Positions 1-10,040 of a stretch of 64,000 nt of DNA are shown here, piece by piece. The notes under the pieces are model-generated. The model ran no database searches. It was given only the letters and a program-made list of their open reading frames with translations, and had not been told where the DNA came from. The position numbers and the translations under genes are program-made. Numbering within the stretch: the stretch's first letter is position 1; every line of letters starts with the position of its first letter. Source of the DNA: Paenibacillus gyeongsangnamensis (GTDB taxonomy: Bacteria; Bacillota; Bacilli; Paenibacillales; NBRC-103111); assembly GCF_027533625.1 (NCBI RefSeq), contig NZ_JAQAGZ010000002.1, forward strand, positions 330,492 to 394,491, written 5' to 3'.

Positions 1-152
1 GCTATAATCATCATTATAATACAGCCATCTGGTCTTGCTTAAATAATCGGTTTTTGCTTTCCCAATAGTAACCACCCATTCAGATATCCTCTTCAGATTG
101 TATGCTGATTTGAAAAATCCTGACTCAAATTCTCAAAGTAATTTCAAATAAA

Positions 153-190
153 CGAAAGTAGAACGCCTTAGATAAGGCGTTCTACTTTCG
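153..190 (-). terminator. Hairpin downstream of the oxidase operon
   Basis: A perfect 18-base inverted repeat (153-170 against 173-190) with a 2-base loop lies 95 bases past the stop of ctaB. Read on the minus strand it is followed by a T-rich stretch (tttatttgaaa), as expected for a terminator of the ctaB/qox transcript. The rest of bases 1-284 shows no gene or other structure that I recognise. Confidence 0.6.
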
Positions 191-284
191 TCAAAGAGCC
201 CGTTGCAATCGGCAGAAATCAAACCATTCTTATGCCCCAAAATACCTTGGCCTTTTCTTATTAAAAACATCCACCTACCTTAAA

Positions 285-1163
285 TTAGAACCGCCACAAT
301 GTCGCATCCACAATCATCATGAAAAACACTACCATTAAGTAGTTCACCGAAATCAAAAAATTAGTTTTGGCCCACCGTTTATTGTCGACTGCTTTTCTCC
401 CGAGCAGCGTATGCAACAACCAAACGGTGCTTGCAAGTAATGACACAATCAGGAACCCCCCTCCCGAATAACCATAAAGATAAATCAGGATGATGGTCGG
501 CAGCAGAAGCGCAATATAGAGGATCATCTGCATTTTTGTACGTCCGATCCCTTTTCGGACGGGTAGTAGCGGATAACCTGCAGCTTTGTACTCCTCCACG
601 CGCTGAATGGCAAGTGACCAGAAATGGGGGGGTTGCCATAAAAACAATAAGGCAAACAGAAGAAGTGCGCCTGCATCAACTTTATTTGTATAAGCACAAT
701 AACCGATTACCGGCGGCATGGCGCCGGACACCCCGCCGATGGATGTGCTCCAAGTGGAGGTCCGTTTCAACCACATGGTATAAACGACGATGTAAACGAA
801 CATACCTACAAGGCCAAGCCAGCCACACAGCGCATTTACTTTCAAGAACAATACGACCTCTCCCGCGATCCCCAGCACCAGGGCGTACAATAGTACATCT
901 CTTATTTTCAGCCGACCTACTGCAAGCGGCCGATCTTTCGTGCGATTCATCTTTTGGTCAAGTTTACAATCCCAAACATTATTCAGTACGCATGATGACG
1001 CCATCGTAAGCAGAGTACCTAGCATTGTCCACAGCAGAACGCTCCACTCGACCGTCCATTTGGAGGCCAGCCAGCAGCCTCCAAATACGGCAACGAGATT
1101 CAACTGAAGGATACGAGGCTTTGTCAACTGAATCCAGTCATTGAGTGAACTTGCTTTTCTCAT
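285..1163 (-). CDS. ctaB: Protohaem IX farnesyltransferase (haem O synthase)
   Basis: A UbiA-superfamily membrane prenyltransferase that adds farnesyl to haem B to make haem O for the terminal oxidase. The 292-residue protein starts with the family lead-in WIQLTKPRIL (residues 10-19). It has the Mg-diphosphate-binding DxxxD motif at 65-69 (DCKLD) with NRTKDRPL at 73-80, and about nine hydrophobic segments. Its ATG overlaps the stop codon of the upstream subunit IV gene by 4 bases, so it is the last cistron of the oxidase operon. No ctaA (haem A synthase) is in the window, so haem A versus haem O in the mature enzyme cannot be decided here. Confidence 0.93.
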   Translation of the reverse strand: MRKASSLNDWIQLTKPRILQLNLVAVFGGCWLASKWTVEWSVLLWTMLGTLLTMASSCVLNNVWDCKLDQKMNRTKDRPLAVGRLKIRDVLLYALVLGIAGEVVLFLKVNALCGWLGLVGMFVYIVVYTMWLKRTSTWSTSIGGVSGAMPPVIGYCAYTNKVDAGALLLFALLFLWQPPHFWSLAIQRVEEYKAAGYPLLPVRKGIGRTKMQMILYIALLLPTIILIYLYGYSGGGFLIVSLLASTVWLLHTLLGRKAVDNKRWAKTNFLISVNYLMVVFFMMIVDATLWRF

Positions 1164-1486
1164 GAAGCCACCACATTAAACAACATGATCCACATCGATC
1201 CGACGACGATGAGCAGTAGGATGACCAGAGCGAGAACAAAGGTGATCAGTTTGTAATGTGGCTTCTTCTCCTCACGCAGATGCATGAAAAAAAACAGTTG
1301 CACGATCAATTGCAGTACGGCGGCCACCATCAGTACAACCGCTTTCTTCGTCCCCTCCAGCCCACCACTCGTCACAATGGCAATCGAAATTACCGTTAGG
1401 ACGAGGGAGAAAAGGAAGCCGAGCGTATACGATTTGATCGAACCATGAGCTTCATCCTGCGAATGGGCCGATTCATATGGCTTCAT
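1160..1486 (-). CDS. qoxD: Quinol oxidase subunit IV
   Basis: Small membrane subunit of the haem-copper quinol oxidase, thought to help assembly or stability of subunit I. The 108-residue protein has a charged, His-containing N-terminus followed by three predicted membrane helices (about residues 22-44, 50-73 and 83-104). The second helix ends in FFFMHLREEKKP, a typical CyoD/QoxD feature. It starts immediately after the stop of subunit III (1487) and overlaps ctaB by 4 bases, so it is translationally coupled on both sides. Confidence 0.9.
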   Translation of the reverse strand: MKPYESAHSQDEAHGSIKSYTLGFLFSLVLTVISIAIVTSGGLEGTKKAVVLMVAAVLQLIVQLFFFMHLREEKKPHYKLITFVLALVILLLIVVGSMWIMLFNVVAS

Positions 1487-2113
1487 CTAATTCACCCCCA
1501 TTAGATATACAACCGTGAATACGAATATCCAGACCACATCAAGGAAATGCCAGAACAAGCTGATCACATTGACTTTTCTCTTGGTTACAGGCGTGATTCC
1601 CTTTTTCGTCAGTTGAATGATTAGAGCGACCATCCAGACCAGTCCGACCAGCACATGCAAGCCATGGGTTCCTACCAGTGTATAAAAGGCCGATAAAAAT
1701 GCACTTGTGCCCATTGTTGCACCTTCGTGCACCAGATGAGTAAACTCGCTGACCTCCAACCCGATGAACACCGCGCCTAGCAATGCCGTGATGCCAAGCC
1801 AGCCGATCAAGGCTTGACGGTTCCCTTTATTCATCGCCAACAGCGCCAGTCCGCATGTATAGCTGCTCGTAAGCAAAATGAACGTGCTCGCGATCACCCC
1901 GCCCAGCTCGAACAGATCGGCAGGTCCCGGACCGCCGTTCGTATTGCCGCGAAGGATGATATAAGTCGCAAAAAAGGTTCCGAATATCATGACATCGGTC
2001 ATCAGGTAGATCCAAAATCCGAATGTGCGCATTTCCTCCATATCCGGATGGTCATGGTGTTCCGAATGCGGTTCGGGATGAGAAGAGTGCCCCAACAGGT
2101 TTGATTGAGCCAT
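1487..2113 (-). CDS. qoxC: Quinol oxidase subunit III
   Basis: Subunit III of the cytochrome aa3/bo-type quinol oxidase, 208 residues with five predicted membrane helices. The N-terminus is rich in His, Glu and Asp (residues 8-27). The family motif GTHGLHVLVG lies near residues 148-157, and the C-terminus carries the typical FWHFLDVVWIFVF. The start codon overlaps the stop of subunit I by one base (TAATG). Together with its neighbours it forms a qoxABCD-ctaB operon on the minus strand. Confidence 0.93.
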   Translation of the reverse strand: MAQSNLLGHSSHPEPHSEHHDHPDMEEMRTFGFWIYLMTDVMIFGTFFATYIILRGNTNGGPGPADLFELGGVIASTFILLTSSYTCGLALLAMNKGNRQALIGWLGITALLGAVFIGLEVSEFTHLVHEGATMGTSAFLSAFYTLVGTHGLHVLVGLVWMVALIIQLTKKGITPVTKRKVNVISLFWHFLDVVWIFVFTVVYLMGVN

Positions 2114-4095
2114 TATCTTGTCACCTTCCTTATTGCAGCTTCAGTACGTTCAATTTCATCCACTGGAATATAATAATCCGTGTTGTAATTAAAGGAATGG
2201 ACAAGCATACAAACCGCTACGCCAGCAAGCCCCGGTATTGCTAACCAAAGCCAGTGAAATACGAATCCAAAACCGGTTAAAAAGAAGAAACCTGCCATAA
2301 TAATCGGAATCCCGGAGTTATTGGGCATATGGATCGGCTCGAGCTTTTTCGAAACCGCCTGAACCGCTTGTCCCTGTTCCCTGCGTATCTTCTCTTCCCA
2401 CCACTCATCCAGTTCGGAAACTTGCGGAAGAACCGCAAAGTTGTAATGAGGCGCCGGAGAAGGAATTGACCATTCCAGCGTACGCCCGTTCCACGGGTCC
2501 CCTGTCAAATCCATATGGTTTTGACGGTGTTTTAAGCCATGCGCTATTTGCCAAACCTGAAACAGAAAAGCGATACCCATTAGGACTGCTCCTATCGTGG
2601 AAACCAAGTTCAGTTCCCACCAGCCTTTATCCCAGCTATATGTCACAACCCGCCGTGTCATGCCCATCAGACCAAGCACATATTGTGGCATGAAGCATAC
2701 GTAAAACCCTATATTCCAGAGCCAAAATGCCCACTTGCCAATGCTCTCATTCAGCTTGAAGCCAAATAATTTGGGCCACCAGTAGTAAAGTCCGGCGAAG
2801 TAACCGAACACGACACCACCAATGATGACATGGTGAAAATGCGCGATCAGAAAGTAACTATTATGGAACTGAAAATCCGCTGGCGCGACCGATAACAGTA
2901 CCCCTGTCATTCCGCCCGTTACAAAGCAGGGAATAAATCCGATCGTCCAAAGCATAGGTGTTTCGAACGTAATCTTTCCCCGAAACATGGTAAACAGCCA
3001 ATTGAATACTTTCACACCGGTCGGGATGGCAATCAGCATCGTGGTCAAAGCGAAAAAGGTATTGACATCCGCGCCCGAACCCATCGTAAAGAAGTGGTGC
3101 GCCCACACGAGAAACGACAGAATGCTGATAATCATCATGGCATACACCATCGAGTTGTAGCCGAACAATTTTTTCCTGGAAAAGGTCGCTACAACTTCGG
3201 AAAAAATGCCGAAGGCTGGGAGTACAATGATATAAACTTCAGGATGCCCCCACATCCAAATCAGATTAATATACATCATCGGGTTGCCGCCGCCGTCCAG
3301 GGTGAAAAAATGAGCGCCTGCATAGCGATCCAAAAACAAAAGCGCTAGCGTGGCCGTCAAAATCGGAAACGAAAAAATGATCGCGATACAGCTTGATAAG
3401 ACCGACCAAGGGAATAACGGCATTTTCATCAGCTTCATTCCGGGAGCGCGCATTTTCAGAATGGTGACGATGAAGTTGATTCCCGTCATCAGGCTTCCGA
3501 TCCCAGAAATCTGAATCCCCCAAATATAGAAATCTTGACCGACTCCCGGGTTGTACATCAATTCCGAGTAGGGCGGATAGGCGAGCCAGCCTGCATCCGG
3601 TGAACCTCCGATGACGAAGGACAAATTGAATAGCATTGCACCCGCGAAGAATAGCCAGAAGCTGAGTGCATTCAGAAACGGGTATGCTACATCTCTCGCT
3701 CCGATTTGCAGCGGCACCATCACGTTAAACAATCCGAACATAAACGGCATTGCCATAAATAAAATCATAATGACGCCGTGTGTTGTGAAAATTTCATTGT
3801 AATGATCCGGCTGCAAGAAATGAAACTCCGGAACAGCCAGCTGCGCCCGCATCAAGAGTGCATCAACCCCCCCGCGAAACAGCATGAGGAAGGCAGAAAG
3901 GATATACATAATACCGATTTTTTTATGATCGACGGTTGTTAGCCATTCTCTCCATAGCCATCCCCATCTTTTAAAATAAGTCAGTACAAACAATACGGCC
4001 AGAAGTGTCAATACAATACTAACATCCGCCCCGTAAATCAAAGGATCACCAGTGACAAAGAAGCCAGAAGCGAAGCTTTTCACATTCTCCCACAT
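2113..4095 (-). CDS. qoxB: Quinol oxidase subunit I
   Basis: Catalytic subunit holding the low-spin haem and the haem-copper oxygen-reducing centre. At 660 residues it has the length of QoxB/CyoB, with about 15 membrane helices. Visible signatures are the haem-ligand segment TTHGVIMILFM (about 104-114), the CuB/His-Tyr region WMWGHPEVYIIVLP (about 281-294), AHHFF (about 334) and HFHHVIIGG (about 421), which carries haem ligands. Oxygen is reduced to water with proton pumping across the cytoplasmic membrane. The 18-base gap to qoxA includes its ribosome binding site. Confidence 0.95.
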   Translation of the reverse strand: MWENVKSFASGFFVTGDPLIYGADVSIVLTLLAVLFVLTYFKRWGWLWREWLTTVDHKKIGIMYILSAFLMLFRGGVDALLMRAQLAVPEFHFLQPDHYNEIFTTHGVIMILFMAMPFMFGLFNVMVPLQIGARDVAYPFLNALSFWLFFAGAMLFNLSFVIGGSPDAGWLAYPPYSELMYNPGVGQDFYIWGIQISGIGSLMTGINFIVTILKMRAPGMKLMKMPLFPWSVLSSCIAIIFSFPILTATLALLFLDRYAGAHFFTLDGGGNPMMYINLIWMWGHPEVYIIVLPAFGIFSEVVATFSRKKLFGYNSMVYAMMIISILSFLVWAHHFFTMGSGADVNTFFALTTMLIAIPTGVKVFNWLFTMFRGKITFETPMLWTIGFIPCFVTGGMTGVLLSVAPADFQFHNSYFLIAHFHHVIIGGVVFGYFAGLYYWWPKLFGFKLNESIGKWAFWLWNIGFYVCFMPQYVLGLMGMTRRVVTYSWDKGWWELNLVSTIGAVLMGIAFLFQVWQIAHGLKHRQNHMDLTGDPWNGRTLEWSIPSPAPHYNFAVLPQVSELDEWWEEKIRREQGQAVQAVSKKLEPIHMPNNSGIPIIMAGFFFLTGFGFVFHWLWLAIPGLAGVAVCMLVHSFNYNTDYYIPVDEIERTEAAIRKVTR

Positions 4096-4113
4096 GACTC
4101 ATTCTCTCCTTTC

Positions 4114-5067
4114 CTATTGATTGTGCATATGCATGTCTTGCATCTCTTTCCCGGATACTCCGTGGTTGTGCATATTGTCTTGCATCTCTTTCCCGGATAC
4201 TCCGTGGTTATGCGACGTTGCATATTTGGTCACCGTCATTTCAAACAAACCTTCGGGAAAGGAAGAAAATGCCCGTACATTCGACGTGGAAGGCTCGGCC
4301 AAGTGCTTGTAGCCATCTAATGTTAGCGCAGGCGAATTGGTTTTGATCCCAGCCACCCACTGGTCAAAATCCTCCTGCGTCGTGGATTCCACATCGAAAT
4401 ACATCTTCGCAAATTCGGTACCAGTGAAATTGGCGCCCGATCCCCAATATTTGCCTTGCTTGTCGGCCTGCAGATACAGCGTCATCGCCATGCCCGACAT
4501 GGCGTACATTTGACCGCCAAGCTGAGGGATCCAGAAGGAATTCATCGGGGAATCGGCTGTAATCTCGAAGCGGACCGGCACATTCTGGGGAATTTTCAAT
4601 TCATTCACGGTAGCGATTCCCTGTTCCGGATATTGGAACAACCATTTCCAGTTCAACGAAGTCACCTGAATGGTCAAGGGCTTGCTGTGGGACTCAAGTG
4701 GCTTGGACGGCTCCAGGGCGTACGTGGATCGTGTGGTAATCACCGCCAAAGTTAAAATAATCGCAATCGGAATCCCCCACCAGATAACCTCAAGCCTGGT
4801 GCTGTGCGCCCAATTCGGTGAATACGTTGCTTTTCTCCCCTTCCTGTCGCGGTAACGCCAAATAATGACCGCCGTAAGAATCAGAACAGGGACGATTACG
4901 ATGCAGCACAACAATGTTGAAATCAGCATTAATTCCCGCTCTTGTTTCGCAATTGGTCCTATCGGATTCAACACAGCAATGTTTTCTGTACATCCTGTGG
5001 ATGAAAGCAACAGAAACGCCAGCATCGATAATGAGGCCAACCATCGAAGCGCTTTGGGTAATTTCAT
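4114..5067 (-). CDS. qoxA: Quinol oxidase subunit II (lipoprotein) with repeated His/Met tail
   Basis: Membrane-anchored subunit II, 317 residues. It has a lipoprotein signal ending LLLSSTGC (lipobox Cys about residue 26), a second helix at about 50-72 and a cupredoxin-like outer domain. The CuA ligands are absent: the loop reads GSGANFTGTEFAKM with no cysteines, which marks a quinol rather than a cytochrome c oxidase. The C-terminus has two tandem copies of a 14-residue unit HNHGVSGKEMQDNM, matched by a 42-base DNA repeat at 4135-4218, and ends MHMHNQ. This His/Met-rich tail is not a standard part of QoxA. First gene of the operon. Confidence 0.92.
   Translation of the reverse strand: MKLPKALRWLASLSMLAFLLLSSTGCTENIAVLNPIGPIAKQERELMLISTLLCCIVIVPVLILTAVIIWRYRDRKGRKATYSPNWAHSTRLEVIWWGIPIAIILTLAVITTRSTYALEPSKPLESHSKPLTIQVTSLNWKWLFQYPEQGIATVNELKIPQNVPVRFEITADSPMNSFWIPQLGGQMYAMSGMAMTLYLQADKQGKYWGSGANFTGTEFAKMYFDVESTTQEDFDQWVAGIKTNSPALTLDGYKHLAEPSTSNVRAFSSFPEGLFEMTVTKYATSHNHGVSGKEMQDNMHNHGVSGKEMQDMHMHNQ
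4135..4218. repeat. 42-base tandem repeat in the 3' end of qoxA
   Basis: Two nearly identical 42-base units start at 4135 and 4177 (gtcttgcatctctttcccgg is common to both). They encode two copies of a 14-residue His/Met-containing peptide in frame, so the repeat lengthens the protein without breaking it. Confidence 0.85.
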
Positions 5068-5262
5068 GTTTCTCAGCTCCTATCTTGCTTGAATCAAGTT
5101 TCACTCTAGAAGAAAAGAGTGAATGTGTCACCATCCGCTTGCACGGATATCTAACCGACCAAATTCAATAAGTTGAAATAATCTAAACAAGATTTGTCAA
5201 CAATAACCTTCATCACATAGTGACCAACGGTCTCCAACAATTGAATCATCATCACCCTTCTG

Positions 5263-6777
5263 TCAATCCGGAATGATATATCTGGAGCTTCTGCCAATCG
5301 CCTCATCCGATTGTCGATTGGCAGCGACAACCTTGACCTCTTGGATGTTCGGATCCTCCGGTCCTTTAACCGGCAAGCCGGCCTCCAGATGACGCATAAT
5401 ATAATCCACGATTTCCTGGGTTATGATTTGTCCGGGCATCAGTATCGGAATTCCAGGGGGATAAACGTAAATGAATTCGGCGATAATAAGACCGCAAGAT
5501 TGTTCAAGCAATACATTTTCTGTGTTTTCGTAAAAGGCTTCTCTTGGCGACAATAAAAAGCGTGAAGCTGCGGGAACAACAGCGGTATGGGCACGATCTT
5601 GGACTGCTTCATGATCGATGAAAGCAGCAGACATATGCCGCAAGGCGTGAAGCAATTGGTTTACTTCTCGCTCCGTATCTCCCAGTGTGATTAGACACAA
5701 AATATTCGTCAAATCGCTGAGCTCTACCTCAATATTGTGTGTCTCCCTTAGCCATTGCTCTGCTGCGTATCCGGTCATATTCATCTGTTCCAGATGAATG
5801 CAAAGCTTGGTTGGATCGTAATGAAAAACACCATCCGTTTCACATATTTCATCTCCATAGCAATAGAGTCCGGGAATCTCATTGATATGGCGCCGGGCAT
5901 AATGGGCCAAACGGATCGCTTGTGCCGCCAATGCTTGTCCATGCAGGGCTAACTGCCTTCTGGCGGCATCGAGCGAAGCAAGCAGCAAATAAGAGGTCGA
6001 GGTGGTCGTCAGCATGCTCATGAGTGAACGAATTTTTTTTATGCTCACGCGATTGCCTTTGACATTCAGAATCGAACTCTGCGTCATCGAGCCTCCGAGT
6101 TTATGGACACTGGTTGCCGCCATATCCGCACCCGCTTGCATCGCGGACATGGGCAGCTGCTCGTGAAAATGGAGAAGCGTCCCGTGTGCTTCATCCACCA
6201 GCACGGGGATGTCATAGCTGTGAATAAGCTCGACCATGTGAAGCAAATCGATGCTGGTACCGTAATAAGTCGGGTTGATGAGCAGCACGGCTTTTACATC
6301 CGGATTCCGATTTATGGCTTGCCGAATCGACTCCTTTGTCACGCCGTGCTCGATGCCAAGCCGGTCGTCCTTCTCCGGATAAACCCATACGGGTGTAGCT
6401 CCTGCAAAGATAACGGCGGATAAAATGGATTTATGCGCATTGCGGGGCACTATGATTTTGTCGCCCGGCGAACAGACGGACATAATCATCGTCATAATGG
6501 CCCCTGTCGTCCCTTGTACGGAAAACAATGTATGATCCGCGCCAAAGGCGTCTGCCGCGAGATTCTCCGCCTCCCGTATCACGCCGGATGGCTGATGAAG
6601 ATCGTCTAGCGGAACGATATTGATCAGATCAATGGATAAGGCATTGTCACCTACAAAGGCCCGAAATTCCGGGTCCATTCCTCTTCCTTTCTTATGGCCC
6701 GGAATGTGGAATTGAAGCGGGTCGCTTGCGGCGTGTTGCTGCAGTGCCGTGAATAACGGCGTACTATGCTGGTCCAT
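5263..6777 (-). CDS. speA: Arginine (Orn/Lys/Arg) decarboxylase, SpeA-like
   Basis: PLP-dependent decarboxylase of the small Gram-positive Orn/Lys/Arg family. In Bacillus subtilis the close relative SpeA turns arginine into agmatine for polyamine synthesis. The 504-residue protein opens with FHIPGHKKGRGMDPEF (23-38), has DEAHG at 195-199 and the PLP lysine in SVHKLGG at K226. The C-terminal domain reads EVELSDLTNILCLITLGDT. The ATG follows the ribosome binding site aaaGGATag. It lies 15 bases after the SufS-like gene, so the two are probably co-transcribed. Lysine rather than arginine as substrate cannot be excluded from sequence alone. Confidence 0.82.
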   Translation of the reverse strand: MDQHSTPLFTALQQHAASDPLQFHIPGHKKGRGMDPEFRAFVGDNALSIDLINIVPLDDLHQPSGVIREAENLAADAFGADHTLFSVQGTTGAIMTMIMSVCSPGDKIIVPRNAHKSILSAVIFAGATPVWVYPEKDDRLGIEHGVTKESIRQAINRNPDVKAVLLINPTYYGTSIDLLHMVELIHSYDIPVLVDEAHGTLLHFHEQLPMSAMQAGADMAATSVHKLGGSMTQSSILNVKGNRVSIKKIRSLMSMLTTTSTSYLLLASLDAARRQLALHGQALAAQAIRLAHYARRHINEIPGLYCYGDEICETDGVFHYDPTKLCIHLEQMNMTGYAAEQWLRETHNIEVELSDLTNILCLITLGDTEREVNQLLHALRHMSAAFIDHEAVQDRAHTAVVPAASRFLLSPREAFYENTENVLLEQSCGLIIAEFIYVYPPGIPILMPGQIITQEIVDYIMRHLEAGLPVKGPEDPNIQEVKVVAANRQSDEAIGRSSRYIIPD

Positions 6778-6792
6778 GCTAAATCTATCCTT

Positions 6793-7719
<927 letters not shown>

Positions 7720-7729
7720 TCATTAAAAG

Positions 7730-8359
7730 CTATCCAGTGATTGCGATGACGCATGCGCGTGCCAGTTCCGTTATTGCGGCGTAATTTCCCTCTTCAATCC
7801 ATTTTTTATTCACCAAATTCCCGCCCATGCCTACTGCGAAAGCCCCTGCGTCAATCACTTCGCGAATATTGTGCAAACCGACGCTGCCTGACGCAATCAT
7901 CGGAATACGATCCAGCGGAGCGCGAACTTCCCTCAAATAGGAAGCACCGCCGAGCGATCCCATAGGGAACACCTTGACCGCTTTGGCACCCGCTTTTACC
8001 GCTTTGACCATCTCCGTCGGTGTCATGACACCGGGATAAACATCGACCAGCTGCCGGGCCCCGTATTCAATGACTTCCTCATCCAAATTAGGCGAGACGA
8101 GAAATTGTGCCCCGGCATCAACAGCTTTCTTAGCCATCTCGACATCAAGCACCGTTCCAACACCAATCACTACATCATTGCCATATTCCTTTCTCCAGCG
8201 GGAGACCAGCGTATAAACCCCTTCTGTATTTGTCGTCACTTCAATGAATCGAATGCCTCCCCGGACCAAAGCATCGATAACCCGATCCGAATCGTCCGGT
8301 TGCAAACCTCGGATCATAGCCATTATTTTTTCCTTTCTCAAAGCGTCCAGTATGTCCAT
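7730..8359 (-). CDS. KDPG/KHG aldolase-like protein
   Basis: Class I aldolase of the Eda family, which splits 2-keto-3-deoxy-6-phosphogluconate or 4-hydroxy-2-oxoglutarate to pyruvate plus an aldehyde. The core shows the family glutamate in GIRFIEVTTNT, GVGTVLDVEMAKKAVDAGA, and the Schiff-base lysine in KAVKVFPMG. The frame is open up to 8470, but the 37 extra residues there do not look like the family. The ATG at 8359 (MDILDALRKEK) gives the usual length of about 209 residues and has a GGGG-rich leader, so I chose it. It reads towards the SufS-like gene 25 bases away. The true substrate is not shown. Confidence 0.8.
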   Translation of the reverse strand: MDILDALRKEKIMAMIRGLQPDDSDRVIDALVRGGIRFIEVTTNTEGVYTLVSRWRKEYGNDVVIGVGTVLDVEMAKKAVDAGAQFLVSPNLDEEVIEYGARQLVDVYPGVMTPTEMVKAVKAGAKAVKVFPMGSLGGASYLREVRAPLDRIPMIASGSVGLHNIREVIDAGAFAVGMGGNLVNKKWIEEGNYAAITELARACVIAITG

Positions 8360-8601
8360 CTCGTTCAACCCCTGTCCCCTTGGCTTCATGACTGTTTTCA
8401 ACCCGATCGTAATGGTTTTCATGCAAACCGTAACCATCCATTCTTTATTTTTTTGCGCCAACCATTGCATGAAAGGAATGATCTTCGAAACTGGATTGTC
8501 TAAAGTAAGTCAGATTGGATGGTTACTTTCCGGGAGGGACGTTTTACATTAATGCAAGAACATGAGAAGCCTGATGAATTTACATTCGAGGAGATTTGGT
8601 T

Positions 8602-9715
8602 ATGAAGGAAATCACGAAGGTCAAGGCACGGAAGACTCTGCAAAACATTACTCCTTATGCTCCGGGAAAGCCTATTTGGGAGCTTCAAGACGAGTTGGGT
8701 TTATCTAAAGTCATCAAGCTGGCTTCAAACGAGAACCCATTGGGCCCTTCTCCAAAAGCATTAGAGGCCATCGTATGTTCATTATCGGACGTTCACCGTT
8801 ATCCGGATTCAAGCACATCGAACTTGCGACGTGTTATTGCCGCAAAACTTGGGATGGCACCCGGAACAATTCATCATCAGCAATGGCGGGGATGAGCTTA
8901 TTACGCTAGTATCCGAGGCATTTCTTGAGCCAGGCGATGAAATCATCGTGCCTGCTCCTACATTTAGCGAATATGAATTCGGGGCACATCTTATGGGGGC
9001 CAATATCGTTACCGTACCGCTCGGAGAGTCGTATGCCTTCGATCTGGATGCCATCGTAAACGCGGTTACGGAACGAACCAAAATGCTCTGCATCTGTTCG
9101 CCCAATAACCCGACAGGCACCTATCTCTCGAAATCCGTTTTGCATCATCTGCTCGGTATACTACCCAAACATATCCTTGTGCTATTTGATGCAGCTTACA
9201 GTCAATACGCTACAGCTGACGACTACACGAACGGACTGGAGTTTGTTCGTGCGGGATATCCGATTGTCGTACTTCAGACTTTTTCAAAAATATACGGTTT
9301 GGCAGGATTAAGAGTTGGTTTTGGGACGGCTCCAGAGTCTATCATTCAGCACATACTCAAAGTAAAAGAACCTTTTAATGTCAATGCATTGGCTCAAGCT
9401 GCCGCAGCGGCTGCCCTTCACGATGATGAGCATGTACGCTTGTCCTTGGAAGTAAATATGCAAGGCAAAACGCAGCTATATCGTTCATTCCGGGATCTCC
9501 GCCTGCCGTTCATTGAAAGCATGAGCAATTTTGTGCTGGTTGATCTTGGTTCAGGCGCAAAATCTGTTTATGAGCAATTATTGACCAAAGGAATTATTGT
9601 TCGTTTCGGAGGAATATGGAATCTGCCGCACCATATTCGTGTTTCGGTGGGAAAGGAAGAAGAAAACTCGGTCTTTGTTCACGAATTAACTGAAATTTTA
9701 CACCATCATTTGTAG
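8602..9715 (+). pseudogene. hisC: Histidinol-phosphate aminotransferase, frameshifted
   Basis: PLP aminotransferase of histidine biosynthesis (imidazole-acetol phosphate to histidinol phosphate). The first 87 residues (start ATG 8602, GAGGAG 8 bases upstream) contain IKLASNENPLGPSPKAL. The reading frame then shifts by +1, and the rest (QFIISNGGDELITLVSEAFL onward, PLP lysine in FSKIYGLAGLRVGF) is in another frame to 9715. Removing one C from the CCC run at 8860-8862 restores a continuous protein of about 371 residues reading AP-EQFIISNGG. It is either a real single-base insertion or a sequencing error. No other his genes are nearby, so it may be a stand-alone aromatic/HisC paralogue. Confidence 0.85.
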
Positions 9716-9735
9716 TTTCATCGCAGATTCAGGAG

Positions 9736-9834
9736 TCATTTAAACGAAAATCTGATCATGGAGAGCAATAGCAAAAAAGCGATACCGAAACAAAGGCGCA
9801 TCAGCCATCTGTCTTGACGATCAAACAGATTCAC
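9736..9834 (-). CDS. Possible 32-residue membrane peptide
   Basis: A short open frame on the minus strand starts at a GTG (9832-9834) preceded at good spacing by AAAGGGGA. It encodes a basic N-terminus (VNLFDRQDRWLMR), one hydrophobic segment of about 14 residues and the ending RFSFK. It fits between hisC and the DUF4242 gene without overlap. I do not recognise it. The main support is the ribosome binding site and the single-helix composition, so it could be chance. Confidence 0.35.
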   Translation of the reverse strand: MNLFDRQDRWLMRLCFGIAFLLLLSMIRFSFK

Positions 9835-9999
9835 GATAATTCCCCTTTCACATATCTGGCATTAAACAAAAACCTATCACATTGGGAGACAAGTAATCAC
9901 GAGAGGCGCTTTATATAATTGGATGGTCCAATAAATCAGCTATTGGATGGCGATATTTCGTTAAGTAGGTTATATGATACTTACAGTAATACAAATACA

Positions 10000-10017
10000 G
10001 TAAACCGATGGGTTTAC
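10000..10017. promoter_or_regulatory. Palindrome before the DUF4242 operon
   Basis: GTAAACC and GGTTTAC form a perfect 7-base inverted repeat separated by 4 bases, ending 9 bases before the GAGGAGG ribosome binding site of the gene at 10041. It is placed as an operator or a leader hairpin. Further upstream, ATTGG-N5-CCAAT (9918-9932) and a repeated attggatgg (9918 and 9942) add possible control sites. Otherwise 9835-10040 holds no gene. Confidence 0.4.
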
Positions 10018-10040
10018 AAATTTTTGAGGAGGTTTTTATA

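Noticed and set aside
4114..5067. Cytochrome c oxidase (CuA) identity for the oxidase
   Set aside because: Subunit II has no CuA cysteines and has the quinol-oxidase type loop, so it is called a quinol oxidase.
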